DNA of 64,000 nt from Promethearchaeota archaeon (GCA_019894975.1 JAGXNO010000014.1:1-64000); one strand, 5' to 3'; numbered from the stretch's first letter, positions 25,665-34,437 are shown. The notes: generated by a model not told the origin, from the letters alone. Translations and numbers: made by a program.

Positions 25665-26645
25665 TTATTTTGATTGATAGAAATCCATAAAGTTAATGAC
25701 TTCTTCATAACTTGTTTTTGGCATTGGTCCAAAGGATTGGACCTTTAATGCACCTACAGCATTAGCAAATTTAGTTGCTTTTGTTAAATCCCACTTATTT
25801 AAATATGCTACGATAAAAGCCCCTCCAAATGAGTCTCCTGCCCCAGTTGGATCGATTTCATCAGCTTTATATCCTGGAATGTGTGTTCCATGTTTTTGGT
25901 CTTTTGAAAATATCATCGATCCTCTTTTACCTTGTTTTAAAACTACTATTTCAGGGCCCATATCTAATAATTTAATACAGGCTTCTTTTTCCCCTTTAAC
26001 CCCAGCTAACATCTCTGCTTCTTCTCCACTTGGAAGTAAGATTGTTGTATTCTCCAACACAGGTTTGCTAATATTCAATATAATTTCTATGTCTAGCATC
26101 TCGGGCCTAAGATTTGGATCAAATGAGATTAGTACATTTGGATTTTTCTCCTTGGCTAATCTAATCGCCTTATAACATGCTTCCCGAGATTGTTTACTGA
26201 TTGAAAGAGAACTCCCCATTATATGAAGATTTTTTATATTCTCAAAATAATTCTCTTTCACATTGAGAGGAGAAGTATCTCCCGCAGCACCCGCAGCAAA
26301 AATGAACTTACGAGTGCCATCAGAGTTATACTGATTAAAAGCTATCCCTGTAGTTTTATCTTTAGCTACCTGTATCTGAGAAATATCAACTCCATCTTCT
26401 ATTAATTTCTCTTGAATACAATTACCAAACTCATCATCACCAACTATCCCTATAAATCCTACTGTTATACCAAATGGTTTTCCCATACGAGCAGCAGAAT
26501 CAATAAAAATTGCGGGGGCTCCACTTGGAAAGGGCCCCTTATAGAAAGATCCAATTTGACCATGAGGTATATCAACTTCAGTCCGCATAATCTCAACTAA
26601 TAATTCACCAACTGAAATAATATCTGGGGTCGTTCTTATTTTCAT
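25665..26645 (-). CDS. PfkB-family carbohydrate kinase
   Basis: A 326-residue ribokinase-fold kinase. N-terminal motif: PSGAPAIFIDSAARMGKPFG, then GFIGIVGDDEFGNCI. C-terminal anion-hole and catalytic-Asp motif: EIDPTGAGDSFGGAFIVAY. VVLKQGKRGSMIF is also typical. It phosphorylates a sugar or related substrate with ATP; tagatose-, fructose- or ketogluconate-like substrates are all possible. It is monocistronic. Confidence 0.9.
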   Translation of the reverse strand: MKIRTTPDIISVGELLVEIMRTEVDIPHGQIGSFYKGPFPSGAPAIFIDSAARMGKPFGITVGFIGIVGDDEFGNCIQEKLIEDGVDISQIQVAKDKTTGIAFNQYNSDGTRKFIFAAGAAGDTSPLNVKENYFENIKNLHIMGSSLSISKQSREACYKAIRLAKEKNPNVLISFDPNLRPEMLDIEIILNISKPVLENTTILLPSGEEAEMLAGVKGEKEACIKLLDMGPEIVVLKQGKRGSMIFSKDQKHGTHIPGYKADEIDPTGAGDSFGGAFIVAYLNKWDLTKATKFANAVGALKVQSFGPMPKTSYEEVINFMDFYQSK

Positions 26646-26736
26646 TTATAATCTTCTTCAACTAATTAAAATAAACTTATTAGTTTTTCATAACGTATTA
26701 AAAAGGTAAGAGAATAAGATTATGAGAGCTTGCGAT

Positions 26737-27645
26737 TTACCCAAATTTTTGGCGAAAGGATTCAATTGTAGAAGAAATTTCATTTAAATGTATTTTTAAT
26801 TCTTTAGGGTTGGTTCCTTTTAATTTATCTAAATTTCCGATAACATCTTTCAGTTCGTCAACCCATAAATTCATTAAAATTTCTCTTTCTTTATTTTTAC
26901 ATGCTAATTTAATTTCATCATTAATCCATTCTTTAGCGTTCTCAAATATCTGCTTTTTAAGCACATCTACTGTTATTTTGATCAAATCCTGTTGACTTTT
27001 AAGATCTTCCAGCTTAGGTTTAAGATTATTTCTAAATTCAGTGGTATCTTCCTCGAAGTTTTTTAACATATCTCTAAGTACTTCTTCTTTTGTATCAAAC
27101 TCTTCTTTCATCCCTTGAAATTTAAGTGAAAAGTCACTATTTACTGCTTGAATGCTTTCAATTATGATTTTGATTTTGTCTTCAACATTGTTGAATTGAT
27201 TCTTAATAGTATCCTCAAGTTTTTTAGATGAGTTTCCTAATTCCTCTGTGATAGTTGCGTAATTTCCATCTATATTAACTTTAAGGGTATTGACTTTTTC
27301 TTTTAACTCTTGATCAAAGATATTAGTAATATCTTCAATCTTTTTGTTAATATTATCAATTTTTTCTTTCAATCCCTCCTCGAGTTTGTCTAATCTATCA
27401 GATGAATCTTGTTCAATTTTATTAATTTGGCTAGTTAAATTCTGATTAAGTTTATTTACTTCATCATCAATCTTCTGTCCAATTTTTTTTAATTGATCAT
27501 TTAATTTTTTATCAGTTTTATTCACTTGATCAAGAGTTTTCTGATCAAGCGATTTGATTTGTTGATTCAACTTCTGATCAATTTTCTTTATCTGTTCCTT
27601 CAATCCCTGTAATTCTTTTTGTGGAATTTCTTCTGAATTTGAAAT
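26737..27645 (-). CDS. Coiled-coil partner protein of Rab-like GTPase operon, apparent ATT start
   Basis: About 302 residues, almost entirely coiled coil. Residues about 20-100 are near-perfect 11-residue-like repeats of the form (I)DQKLNQQIKSLDQKTLDQ, and the centre and C-terminus are longer charged helices. The GTPase gene stops 20 bases upstream. The gap contains AAGGAGGGA, whose AGGAGG core (27653-27658) is seven bases before ATT at 27645; an in-frame TAA lies directly before that ATT. TTG at 27603 is the next conventional start but is about 50 bases from the ribosome site. With ATT the protein begins xSNSEEIPQKELQGL. The operon suggests a physical partner or effector of the GTPase. Confidence 0.7.
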   Translation of the reverse strand: MSNSEEIPQKELQGLKEQIKKIDQKLNQQIKSLDQKTLDQVNKTDKKLNDQLKKIGQKIDDEVNKLNQNLTSQINKIEQDSSDRLDKLEEGLKEKIDNINKKIEDITNIFDQELKEKVNTLKVNIDGNYATITEELGNSSKKLEDTIKNQFNNVEDKIKIIIESIQAVNSDFSLKFQGMKEEFDTKEEVLRDMLKNFEEDTTEFRNNLKPKLEDLKSQQDLIKITVDVLKKQIFENAKEWINDEIKLACKNKEREILMNLWVDELKDVIGNLDKLKGTNPKELKIHLNEISSTIESFRQKFG

Positions 27646-27660
27646 TTAAATCCCTCCTTA
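27643..27660 (-). promoter_or_regulatory. Shine-Dalgarno AAGGAGGGA positioned before an ATT codon
   Basis: On the minus strand AAGGAGGGA is the strongest ribosome-binding site I find in the window. The AGGAGG core ends seven bases before ATT 27645. No ATG, GTG or TTG occurs at usable distance in any frame that continues as the coiled-coil protein. Confidence 0.6.
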
Positions 27661-27665
27661 GTCTA

Positions 27666-28712
27666 TTACACGTTATATATATTATTTTGATGAATTGTAT
27701 CTTTATTACTTTCTTGATTTTCTTTTTTGAGTTGAGAGTTGATTATCATTAACTCATTTTCCTCTCTATTTAATTTTTGAAGCAATTCACTGTTTTGTTC
27801 AGAATCGCTTTTAGATGAATTTAATAAAGCTGCTAGTGTATCAATTACCTCTCCTGTTGATTTAATATTAGACTTCTTTATATGAGCCAAAGCTTTTTCT
27901 AACTCAGAAAGGTTTATTAAAAACTGATCGAGTATATTATCCTTCTGATGCCTAACTTTATCTATTTCTTGTTGGATAAATTCATTATATTTTAATTCAT
28001 TAATTTCCTCATCAGTTGAATCTTTAGGTTTGTGTTCAGTTTTTATCTTCATTGATTTTAATGCAGAATCAATGGATTTTAGGTTAATCAATTTACTCTT
28101 CAAAGATTTCTCATCTTTATGGATTGATTTTAAAAAATCTTCAGCTGAATTTTCTTTAATAAGATCGGGTGTTAGTAACTCTGCTCTCTGCAGATAAGTA
28201 TATAATAATAGTTCAAAACATTCTTTAACATTCAAAGAAGTTTTTGCAGACATCAGAATAAAATGATCCCTCTCACTAAAGAAATTTTGAAGGAGATTTT
28301 TAATACCAACATTCTCATCAAAGAGGTCTAGCTTATTGCCAACAAAAAGTGAAATACATTCATCTGTCGATTTATTTATTTTTTCCTCAAAGTCCTTTTT
28401 AAGATTCTGTAAGGTAACTTCTGGTTTAGTTAAGTCAAAAACGAGTAAAGCCAGATCGGCATTAGAGTAATGAGCGGGATTATAGGGATTGAAGGATTTT
28501 TGACCCCCCAGATCCCATACAGTTAATCTAATTATTTTCGATGTTGTGCTCAATGAATATTCCTTTTTAAATGTAAGACTCCCAATTGTAGGCATATATG
28601 TCTCAGGAAATTCCTCTCCTAAGAAAGTGTTTATAATAGCCGTTTTTCCTACTTCTCCATTTCCAAGAACAATCAGTTTTAAGTTAATTATGTCTGCCAA
28701 TCGATTAATCAT
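27666..28712 (-). CDS. Ras/Rab-like small GTPase with C-terminal coiled-coil extension
   Basis: A 348-residue protein. The GTPase domain (about 1-175) has G1 GNGEVGKT, G2 TYMPTIG, G3 WDLGGQKS, G4 GNKLDL and G5 MSAKT, all intact. The remaining 170 residues are charged helices with coiled-coil character, unusual because Ras-like domains normally end near 180 residues. No C-terminal prenylation cysteine is present (ends NNIYNV). It leads a two-gene operon with a coiled-coil protein. Membrane or cytoskeletal traffic functions are known for the family in eukaryotes; here they are inference. Confidence 0.9.
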   Translation of the reverse strand: MINRLADIINLKLIVLGNGEVGKTAIINTFLGEEFPETYMPTIGSLTFKKEYSLSTTSKIIRLTVWDLGGQKSFNPYNPAHYSNADLALLVFDLTKPEVTLQNLKKDFEEKINKSTDECISLFVGNKLDLFDENVGIKNLLQNFFSERDHFILMSAKTSLNVKECFELLLYTYLQRAELLTPDLIKENSAEDFLKSIHKDEKSLKSKLINLKSIDSALKSMKIKTEHKPKDSTDEEINELKYNEFIQQEIDKVRHQKDNILDQFLINLSELEKALAHIKKSNIKSTGEVIDTLAALLNSSKSDSEQNSELLQKLNREENELMIINSQLKKENQESNKDTIHQNNIYNV

Positions 28713-29020
28713 CTAGAAAAGCAATTTTTATAAATTTGTAAAAATTTTGAAAGGTGTCTAGGTCATTTCTTAATTACTATTTAATTCTTAAAAACAAAAT
28801 AGGATACAGATATTTAAACTTATTTAGAACAAGCTTTCTTCCTTCTGAGTATGAATCGATTTGAATCAAAAAACAGCTGATATAATTAAAAAATTGTTAG
28901 GTCACTTTTACCTTCTTTTCTAAGCAATGCTTTTAAAGAGTTAAAAACTTTTTATTTTTTCCATTTCTTATAGGATCAATATTAAAATAAAATTTAAAAT
29001 AATAATAGTTGTTTAAGGAA
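28713..29020. other. 308-base divergent intergenic region
   Basis: AT-rich, between the GTPase operon and the second flavin oxidoreductase gene. A TATA-like TTTATAAAA lies about 20 bases upstream of the GTPase ATG on the minus strand. No open frame, RNA gene or clear operator is visible. Confidence 0.4.
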
Positions 29021-30058
29021 ATGGTTATAAAGACAAAAGTTACAGAAATGTTAGGGATTAAACATCCAATAATTGCTGCACCTATGGGACCCTTTTATAC
29101 AAAAGAGTTGGCAGTAGCGGTGTCTGAAGCGGGAGGATTAGGAGTTTTAAGCCATACTAATATGTTTGGAAAGAATAGTATCGAAGAAATGAAGAGAGAT
29201 ATGGAGTTTGTGATAGAACATACAGATAAACCATTCGGATTTAATATTAGGACTGCTAGATTACAACTCGATGCGGCAAATCTTTGTCGTCAAATTCCAA
29301 AATTCATTATGGACAACCCAAAACTCAAAGAACAATGTATATATGCTATTACCAGCGCAGGATCCTCAAAAACACTTCCAAAAGCAAAACCTTACCAGAA
29401 ATTGAAAGAAGGGGGCTCAAATATTAAACATTTCCATGTAGCCCCAGCTCTATGGTTAGCGGATAAATGTGTTGCTTCCGGGGTTGATGGGATGGTTGTT
29501 ACTGGTTGGGAAGGTGGTGGTCACCAGAGTTATGAAAAAATAAGCTCTTTAGTTCTTCTGCAAGAAGTTAAACAAAAACACCCCGATTTTCCAGTTGTAG
29601 CATGTGGAGGGTTTGCAAGTGGGGAGGGTTTAGCTTCAGCTTTAGCAATGGGTGCAGGAGCAATTGCAATGGGATCTAGATTTATCGCATCGAAAGAGAG
29701 CGAATTTCACGATAAATACAAAAACATAGTACCCCCTGCAAAATCAAGTGATACTACATGGGTGACAGGAGTTTTAGGACCGATTCGTTTATGGAAAAAT
29801 CAATATTCATTACATCATGGAGTTGTGTCATCTAAAGAAGAAAAAATGGCATTAGAAGCTCAAATCACCCCCCAAATGGTAATGGAAGACCAAAAACATT
29901 ATGAAATGACGTATGATGGTGGTATTGAGGAGGGTGCTGTTCTTCTAGGACAAAGTATTGGAGTTATTAATTCAATAGATAATGTGCAACACATAATTAA
30001 TGATATTGTTACGGTTGCTGAAAAAAGGTTAAAGGAAGCTAATTCATTTATTTTTTAA
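29021..30058 (+). CDS. Nitronate monooxygenase / FabK-like flavin oxidoreductase (paralogue)
   Basis: A 345-residue FMN protein closely similar to the gene at 14179-15231: LGIKHPIIAAPMGPFYTKEL, FNIRTARLQLDAANLCRQIP, GVDGMVVTGWEGGGHQSYEK and VVACGGFASGEGLASALAMG. I place the start at ATG 29021, which gives MVIKTKVTEML and aligns with the paralogue's MVIETDITRML; a TTG 12 bases upstream would add MFKE. The two copies sit 14 kb apart in opposite directions, so they are dispersed duplicates, not a tandem pair. Confidence 0.85.
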   Translation: MVIKTKVTEMLGIKHPIIAAPMGPFYTKELAVAVSEAGGLGVLSHTNMFGKNSIEEMKRDMEFVIEHTDKPFGFNIRTARLQLDAANLCRQIPKFIMDNPKLKEQCIYAITSAGSSKTLPKAKPYQKLKEGGSNIKHFHVAPALWLADKCVASGVDGMVVTGWEGGGHQSYEKISSLVLLQEVKQKHPDFPVVACGGFASGEGLASALAMGAGAIAMGSRFIASKESEFHDKYKNIVPPAKSSDTTWVTGVLGPIRLWKNQYSLHHGVVSSKEEKMALEAQITPQMVMEDQKHYEMTYDGGIEEGAVLLGQSIGVINSIDNVQHIINDIVTVAEKRLKEANSFIF

Positions 30059-30139
30059 CTTCCTATCAAACTACGTTAAATACTTATATTGTTTTTTTTC
30101 TTATTCTATTATATTTTAAACAAAATCATAATTCTTAAG

Positions 30140-30379
30140 ATGAATGCAAAAAAAAAAATAGATCTAATTTCTGAAGTGCTAGACAGATATGATGATGGTG
30201 TTTGTTTTTATTGCGGTAGCACTCTAAATGGTAATATGCAAAATGAAGATTTCGATGAAGGTTATTCTGATGATTGGTGTCCTGATTGCAGTGAAAGCAT
30301 TGATCCTAATGATGATTGGGAAGAAGCATGCCTTATTGCGATTGAGAAACTGATTCATGGCAAAAAGTTCGAGCCCTAG
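30140..30379 (+). CDS. Small acidic zinc-ribbon-like protein
   Basis: A 79-residue protein with two CxxC pairs, CFYCGSTL and WCPDCSESI, about 27 residues apart, consistent with one bound zinc. The rest is acidic (DDDWEE near the end). An ATG at 30140 follows CTTAAG; a TTG frame extension upstream reads as low-complexity hydrophobic residues and is unlikely. It lies between the flavin oxidoreductase and a P-loop kinase-like gene, all on the plus strand. Function unknown. Confidence 0.65.
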   Translation: MNAKKKIDLISEVLDRYDDGVCFYCGSTLNGNMQNEDFDEGYSDDWCPDCSESIDPNDDWEEACLIAIEKLIHGKKFEP

Positions 30380-30411
30380 TTTTAATATCGTTCTGTAAAG
30401 AGAGATAAAGA

Positions 30412-30984
30412 GTGGAACAAAATTTAAAAATTAATGTGGTTGGAACAAGTAGTTCAGGGAAAACAACATTTTGTAGGAAATTATCTAGGATTTTATCTAT
30501 ACTCCATATCGAAATGGATGCACTATTCTGGGGCCCAAATTGGTGTTTACCTACTGATGAAGAATTTTTTCCAAAATTACGTTTAGCTTTAAAAGGGGAC
30601 AGTTGGATATTGGATGGAAACTATACAAGAAGCATCCCCATAAAATGGGAAAGTGTTACTACCATTATTTGGCTTGATTTTAGTTTCCTTCGTACATTGT
30701 ATCAAGCAGTTAATAGAGCAATTAAAAGAATTATTACAAGGGAAGAAATCTGGCCTGGTACTGGAAATAGGGAGGCGTTAAAGAGTTTGTTTAGCAAGGA
30801 TTCTATTGTACTTTTTATGATAAAATCTTATAGAAAGTTCAGACCATTCTATGAACCTTTAATTAAATCTGGTGATTATTCAAATATACAATTTATTAGG
30901 CTTAGATCACCTAGGGAAGTCAAATTATTTCTTACTAGAGTTAAAAAAAATAGAGATTTAATTTTTGACAGAACCACATCCTAA
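30412..30984 (+). CDS. P-loop nucleotide kinase-like protein (FlaR/adenylate kinase-related)
   Basis: A 190-residue P-loop NTPase. Walker A is VVGTSSSGKTTFCRKL near residue 10-25. HIEMDALFWGPNWCLP and WILDGNYTRSIPIKW are hallmarks of the family annotated as DNA topology modulation protein FlaR, related to adenylate kinases. It probably phosphorylates a small molecule or nucleotide; the name does not prove a topology role. It starts with GTG. Confidence 0.8.
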   Translation: MEQNLKINVVGTSSSGKTTFCRKLSRILSILHIEMDALFWGPNWCLPTDEEFFPKLRLALKGDSWILDGNYTRSIPIKWESVTTIIWLDFSFLRTLYQAVNRAIKRIITREEIWPGTGNREALKSLFSKDSIVLFMIKSYRKFRPFYEPLIKSGDYSNIQFIRLRSPREVKLFLTRVKKNRDLIFDRTTS

Positions 30985-31007
30985 ATAAATTTGCAAAGCT
31001 CAATATC

Positions 31008-31469
31008 CTAAATTTTTCCTTGGCAGAAACAATCTGAGGAGTTTGAAATCTCTTCTCCACAGGGACACATTTTTGGGTGGGAGTATTTAACACAGATTTT
31101 ATTGATTGTATTACATGAGAAAAGTAAATTAAATTTTTCACTTTCGTTGTGAGCATCTTCAGGATTTAATCCCAATTCGTTGAATAATAAAAGTTCAAGA
31201 AGACGATTATGCCTATTCAATTCTTTTGCAAGCTCAAAACCTGATTTAGTTAATAGAACTTCATGGTATGGTTTATATTCTACATAACCTTGATTTTTAA
31301 GCCTTTTAATACAACTTCCCAACGTAGAATGAGAGATTCCAGTCTTATGAAATACGTCTAAGTGACTTAAAAAAGGATCATTATCTAACATCTGCTTAAT
31401 CTCTCCAATTTTTAAACTCTTTCCCGATTTTAGTAAAGTTTTGACAACAATATAATCTATATCAATCAT
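31008..31469 (-). CDS. DtxR/MntR-family metal-dependent repressor
   Basis: A 153-residue regulator. The N-terminal winged helix covers about 20-80 (TGISHSTLGSCIKRLKNQGYVEY). The dimerisation part has ELNRHNRLLELLLFNELGLNPEDAHNESEKF, the DtxR signature RHrLLerLL..lG. The usual metal-ligand EH pair after it is changed (FNLLFSCNT). The C-terminus has several cysteines (MCPCGEEI, CFCQGK), which may supply alternative metal ligands. It is downstream of a ZIP transporter gene in the same operon (18-base gap), so it probably senses the metal that transporter moves. Confidence 0.8.
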   Translation of the reverse strand: MIDIDYIVVKTLLKSGKSLKIGEIKQMLDNDPFLSHLDVFHKTGISHSTLGSCIKRLKNQGYVEYKPYHEVLLTKSGFELAKELNRHNRLLELLLFNELGLNPEDAHNESEKFNLLFSCNTINKICVKYSHPKMCPCGEEISNSSDCFCQGKI

Positions 31470-31487
31470 TTCAAATCTTTTTTATTT

Positions 31488-32216
31488 TTAATGGTTATGC
31501 ATACCTAAAGATAACAAAACCCACATTAATGCTATTCCAACAATAATAAGTAATAATTGTTGAATAATATATTTTAATTGAGTATTTTTATGTAACTCCG
31601 GAGTTAAATCAGATAAGGCTATATATAAAAAGCTTGCTGCTGAAACGGCTAACAAGAACGGAACGAAAACATCTAAGGGATCTAATAGAAAATATGCAAC
31701 GATTGCAGCGGGAATTGTGGTAGAACTCGAAAGGGTATTAAATAATATCGCTTTCTTTTTTGAATATCCCGAGTGTAACAATATAGCAAAATCCCCTGTT
31801 TCCTGTGGGATTTCATGAGAAATAATTGTTATACCTACAATAATTCCAAGATGGAATTCGGTTAGAAACGCAGCAGTTATAACAATACCATCAGTGAGAT
31901 TATGTAATGCATCTCCTAAAAGTATAATTGGTCCTGAAGCATGGGAATGAACTTCACACGTGGTATCACGACAATTTCTCCAAGTAATAATTTTCTCTAA
32001 AAAGAAAAATCCAATAATTGCGATTAGAACAGTTGGCATAATGAAATGAGGTTCACCACCAGAGCTCTCAATAGCTTCAGGTATTAATCCCAATAAAGAT
32101 GCAGTAAGTAATACTCCTGTGGCAAAAGATAATAAAGAGGGTACTAGTTTTTTCTGTACATCCTCTTTTAATGCCATAAAAAGCGCTGCTGCGGCTATCG
32201 CACCAATACTGCCCAT
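31488..32216 (-). CDS. ZIP-family divalent metal transporter
   Basis: A 242-residue membrane protein with about eight helices. The metal-binding signatures are LGDALHNLTDGIVI (helix 4) and IISHEIPQETGDFAIL (helix 5), as in ZupT/ZIP proteins. A cytoplasmic loop carries NCRDTTCEVHSHASG, rich in Cys and His, and the C-terminus ends GMHNH. It imports zinc, iron or manganese. It is first in an operon with a DtxR-type repressor and has a palindrome upstream. Confidence 0.92.
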   Translation of the reverse strand: MGSIGAIAAAALFMALKEDVQKKLVPSLLSFATGVLLTASLLGLIPEAIESSGGEPHFIMPTVLIAIIGFFFLEKIITWRNCRDTTCEVHSHASGPIILLGDALHNLTDGIVITAAFLTEFHLGIIVGITIISHEIPQETGDFAILLHSGYSKKKAILFNTLSSSTTIPAAIVAYFLLDPLDVFVPFLLAVSAASFLYIALSDLTPELHKNTQLKYIIQQLLLIIVGIALMWVLLSLGMHNH

Positions 32217-32271
32217 AATGCTAAATAGGATAATCCAGATAAGAATTTTATTTCACCTTGGTTTAATAAAA

Positions 32272-32291
32272 ATTTACGATCCTTCGTAAAT
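32272..32291. promoter_or_regulatory. Candidate DtxR-type operator upstream of the ZIP operon
   Basis: ATTTACGA, a four-base spacer TCCT, and TCGTAAAT form a perfect 8-bp inverted repeat. It lies 56-75 bases upstream of the ZIP start codon, in the region where the promoter should be. It is the only such perfect dyad in this gap. Binding by the repressor encoded in the operon is inference. Confidence 0.55.
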
Positions 32292-32449
32292 CAAGTAACG
32301 AGTAGAGAATATTACTCTTAAACTTTTCTTATAACAAATTGACCGTAAAAAGAATTATTTTTGAATTTCCTTTCTTATTGAGTAAATTAATTTTATAAAG
32401 GCTTAAAAATTCAAGATTCTTAGATAACTATAAAAAGGCGATTTTAATA

Positions 32450-33055
32450 ATAGAAAACAATAAAACATCTAAAAATGGTAATTTCAAAGAGCACCTTACA
32501 CCGAGATTTATCCTTTCTCTTTCAATAATTGGTGTGTTTTCTGGGCTTATTTGCGTACTAACGATAATTATATCTATTCCAATTCCTGCTACTCAAGGTT
32601 TTATTAATATTGGTGATGCTGGAGTAATGATTTGTGGATTATTGTTTGGCCCAGTTATTGGGGGTCTTTCTGGAGGAATAGGGTCATCACTTGCTGATGT
32701 TTTATTAGGATATACAATATATGCTCCTGGAACTTTTATTATTAAAGGCTTAGAAGGTTTTTTAGTAGGCATTATTGCGAATCCAAAAAGAAATTATCAA
32801 AAAATTAATTATAGAGATATCTTAGCAGTTCTAGCTGGGGGATCTTTAATGGCATATGGGTATTTTTTGTACGAGATATTCATTTTTGGTGTTCCGGCTG
32901 CAGTATATGAATTGATTTTAAATGGTATAATTCAATTTGGTGTAGGGGGTGTAATTGCTCTTATATTTATTGCTACTGCAAGAAAACCCATAATTGATAA
33001 CCTACCACAGGTTTTTGACAAAGTTTTTTCTTCAAAAGAAAAAAATAAAAATTAA
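32450..33055 (+). CDS. ECF transporter S component-like membrane protein, start uncertain
   Basis: The protein has four to five hydrophobic helices and the ECF-S/HmpT-like signature GFINIGDAGVMICGLLFGPVIGGLSGGIGSSLADVL. The first helix in this frame begins ILSLSIIGVFSGLICV; GTG 32534, the nearest conventional start, would cut it in half. The frame stays open upstream. ATA 32450 would give xENNKTSKNGNFKEH, a plausible N-terminus, and TATA-like CTATAAAAAG ends about 13 bases before it. I set the start there with low certainty. No energising ECF ATPases are nearby, so a shared module elsewhere is likely; the substrate is unknown. Confidence 0.7.
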   Translation: MENNKTSKNGNFKEHLTPRFILSLSIIGVFSGLICVLTIIISIPIPATQGFINIGDAGVMICGLLFGPVIGGLSGGIGSSLADVLLGYTIYAPGTFIIKGLEGFLVGIIANPKRNYQKINYRDILAVLAGGSLMAYGYFLYEIFIFGVPAAVYELILNGIIQFGVGGVIALIFIATARKPIIDNLPQVFDKVFSSKEKNKN

Positions 33056-33057
33056 TT

Positions 33058-34014
33058 TTAAAAGTTAGAATAGGTCATAAATTTATTTCCTGAACCCAGA
33101 CTATAGAGTTCAAATTTTTGACCCCGTTTTGTTTCACAAAACATCTGAATCATCGGGAATAAATAGATTTGCGTAGTGATTTGAGAGTCATTATCTTTCT
33201 CATGTTTTTTATAGTCACTTCTAGCGGCACCAATTGTCTTGCTTATATTTTTGTTCATATAACCCAAGGAAGCTTCTGATTTAGATTCTAGTTCTTTGAA
33301 ATCACTAAATCTAATCCCTTCTACATCTTCAATCATACTATGAAGATCATCTCCAATTTCTTTTTCATATTTCGTCTGTGCACTACTATGTAGTATTGGA
33401 ACACCAGTTATTACCGTTTTAAAGGGAACTGGAAGGATATCATATTTATACATGTTTTTATGGCCCCCACATTCTTTACATGGTTCAGTTTTGTTTCCAG
33501 TTCCATAACAAGCACCACAAGAATAAGAAAATTGTTTCTTCTCTTTATTCTGTTCTTCACCTACCAAAACAGTAAGAGTTTCTTCTATTTTTCCAGTTCC
33601 CTTGCAAGTCTTACATCTATCTTCTAAGTATCCTTTACCTTTACAATTTTTACATGGAACTGCTTGAATAGATTCATACTGAGGAACCTTCTCATCTCCT
33701 TTCCAGTTTTCTTTGTTTATTTTGGTTGCGCCTTTAAAAGAATAGAATTGTTCTCTGCCTACTCTAGGAGGGGTAACTAAATTTTCCTCTTTCCCTTTTG
33801 GAGCTGGACCAAGAGACTTTTTTACAGCAAAATATATAGCTGCTTCTTTCATTGTATCCTTTACATATTCTGCAGCACTAATTGCCTCTAATGAGAAAGC
33901 TGCACCTTTGGTTCCAAACTGTTTTTCCATCTTTTTCCGATCTATTCTTGCTGCTTTTTGTTTCCATCGTTCGAAAATTTCGTCAAGATTAGGTGTTTTA
34001 ATTCGAATCGACAT
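33058..34014 (-). CDS. DnaJ-type zinc-finger protein without J domain
   Basis: A 318-residue protein with four cysteine motifs of the DnaJ cysteine-rich kind: CKNCKGKG, CKTCKGTG, CGACYGTG and CKECGG, at about 119-176. There is no HPD-bearing J domain. The N-terminal 110 residues are helical and basic, and the C-terminal 140 residues are unrecognised mixed structure. It could bind unfolded protein or nucleic acid through the two zinc centres. It is convergent with the ECF component, two bases apart. Confidence 0.75.
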   Translation of the reverse strand: MSIRIKTPNLDEIFERWKQKAARIDRKKMEKQFGTKGAAFSLEAISAAEYVKDTMKEAAIYFAVKKSLGPAPKGKEENLVTPPRVGREQFYSFKGATKINKENWKGDEKVPQYESIQAVPCKNCKGKGYLEDRCKTCKGTGKIEETLTVLVGEEQNKEKKQFSYSCGACYGTGNKTEPCKECGGHKNMYKYDILPVPFKTVITGVPILHSSAQTKYEKEIGDDLHSMIEDVEGIRFSDFKELESKSEASLGYMNKNISKTIGAARSDYKKHEKDNDSQITTQIYLFPMIQMFCETKRGQKFELYSLGSGNKFMTYSNF

Positions 34015-34158
34015 TTTATCATCACATATAACGTTAAATTAAAAATTTCAATAAATTTATTTAATTGATTTAGAATTATTAAAATATAAAATGATATAAT
34101 TTATTAGTTTTATATAAATTAATAATAAAAACCTAAATTAGAGAAAAATTGTGAAATA

Positions 34159-34320
34159 ATGTCAGCAGAGGAACGTACATCAGTAGAATATTTTCTAGAA
34201 TGGATTAAAGGGGGAGCTTTTGGGCAATGGGTTGAACACTTCTTAAACCAAGGAGATGAAGGAAAGCTTAGACAGATTAAGGAAGTCTATGATAAAATCA
34301 AGCAAGTTTTTGGATTTTAA
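34159..34320 (+). CDS. Small helical protein (53 residues)
   Basis: ATG at 34159 opens a 53-codon frame: MSAEERTSVEYFLEWIKGGA, then FGQWVEHFLNQGDEGKLRQI and a terminal KIKQVFGF. It is amphipathic and helical throughout with a good codon pattern and no stop. It lies alone between the divergent DnaJ-like gene and the helicase gene. Function unknown. Confidence 0.5.
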   Translation: MSAEERTSVEYFLEWIKGGAFGQWVEHFLNQGDEGKLRQIKEVYDKIKQVFGF

Positions 34321-34437
34321 ATTTCTATTCTTTTTTATTAACCTAATTTCAAATACTTTCATCTCTTTTATAGAAAAATTGAAGTGCAACTTTTTATTTG
34401 TTTTAATTATAATTTAATATTTTGAAAGGTACGATAT

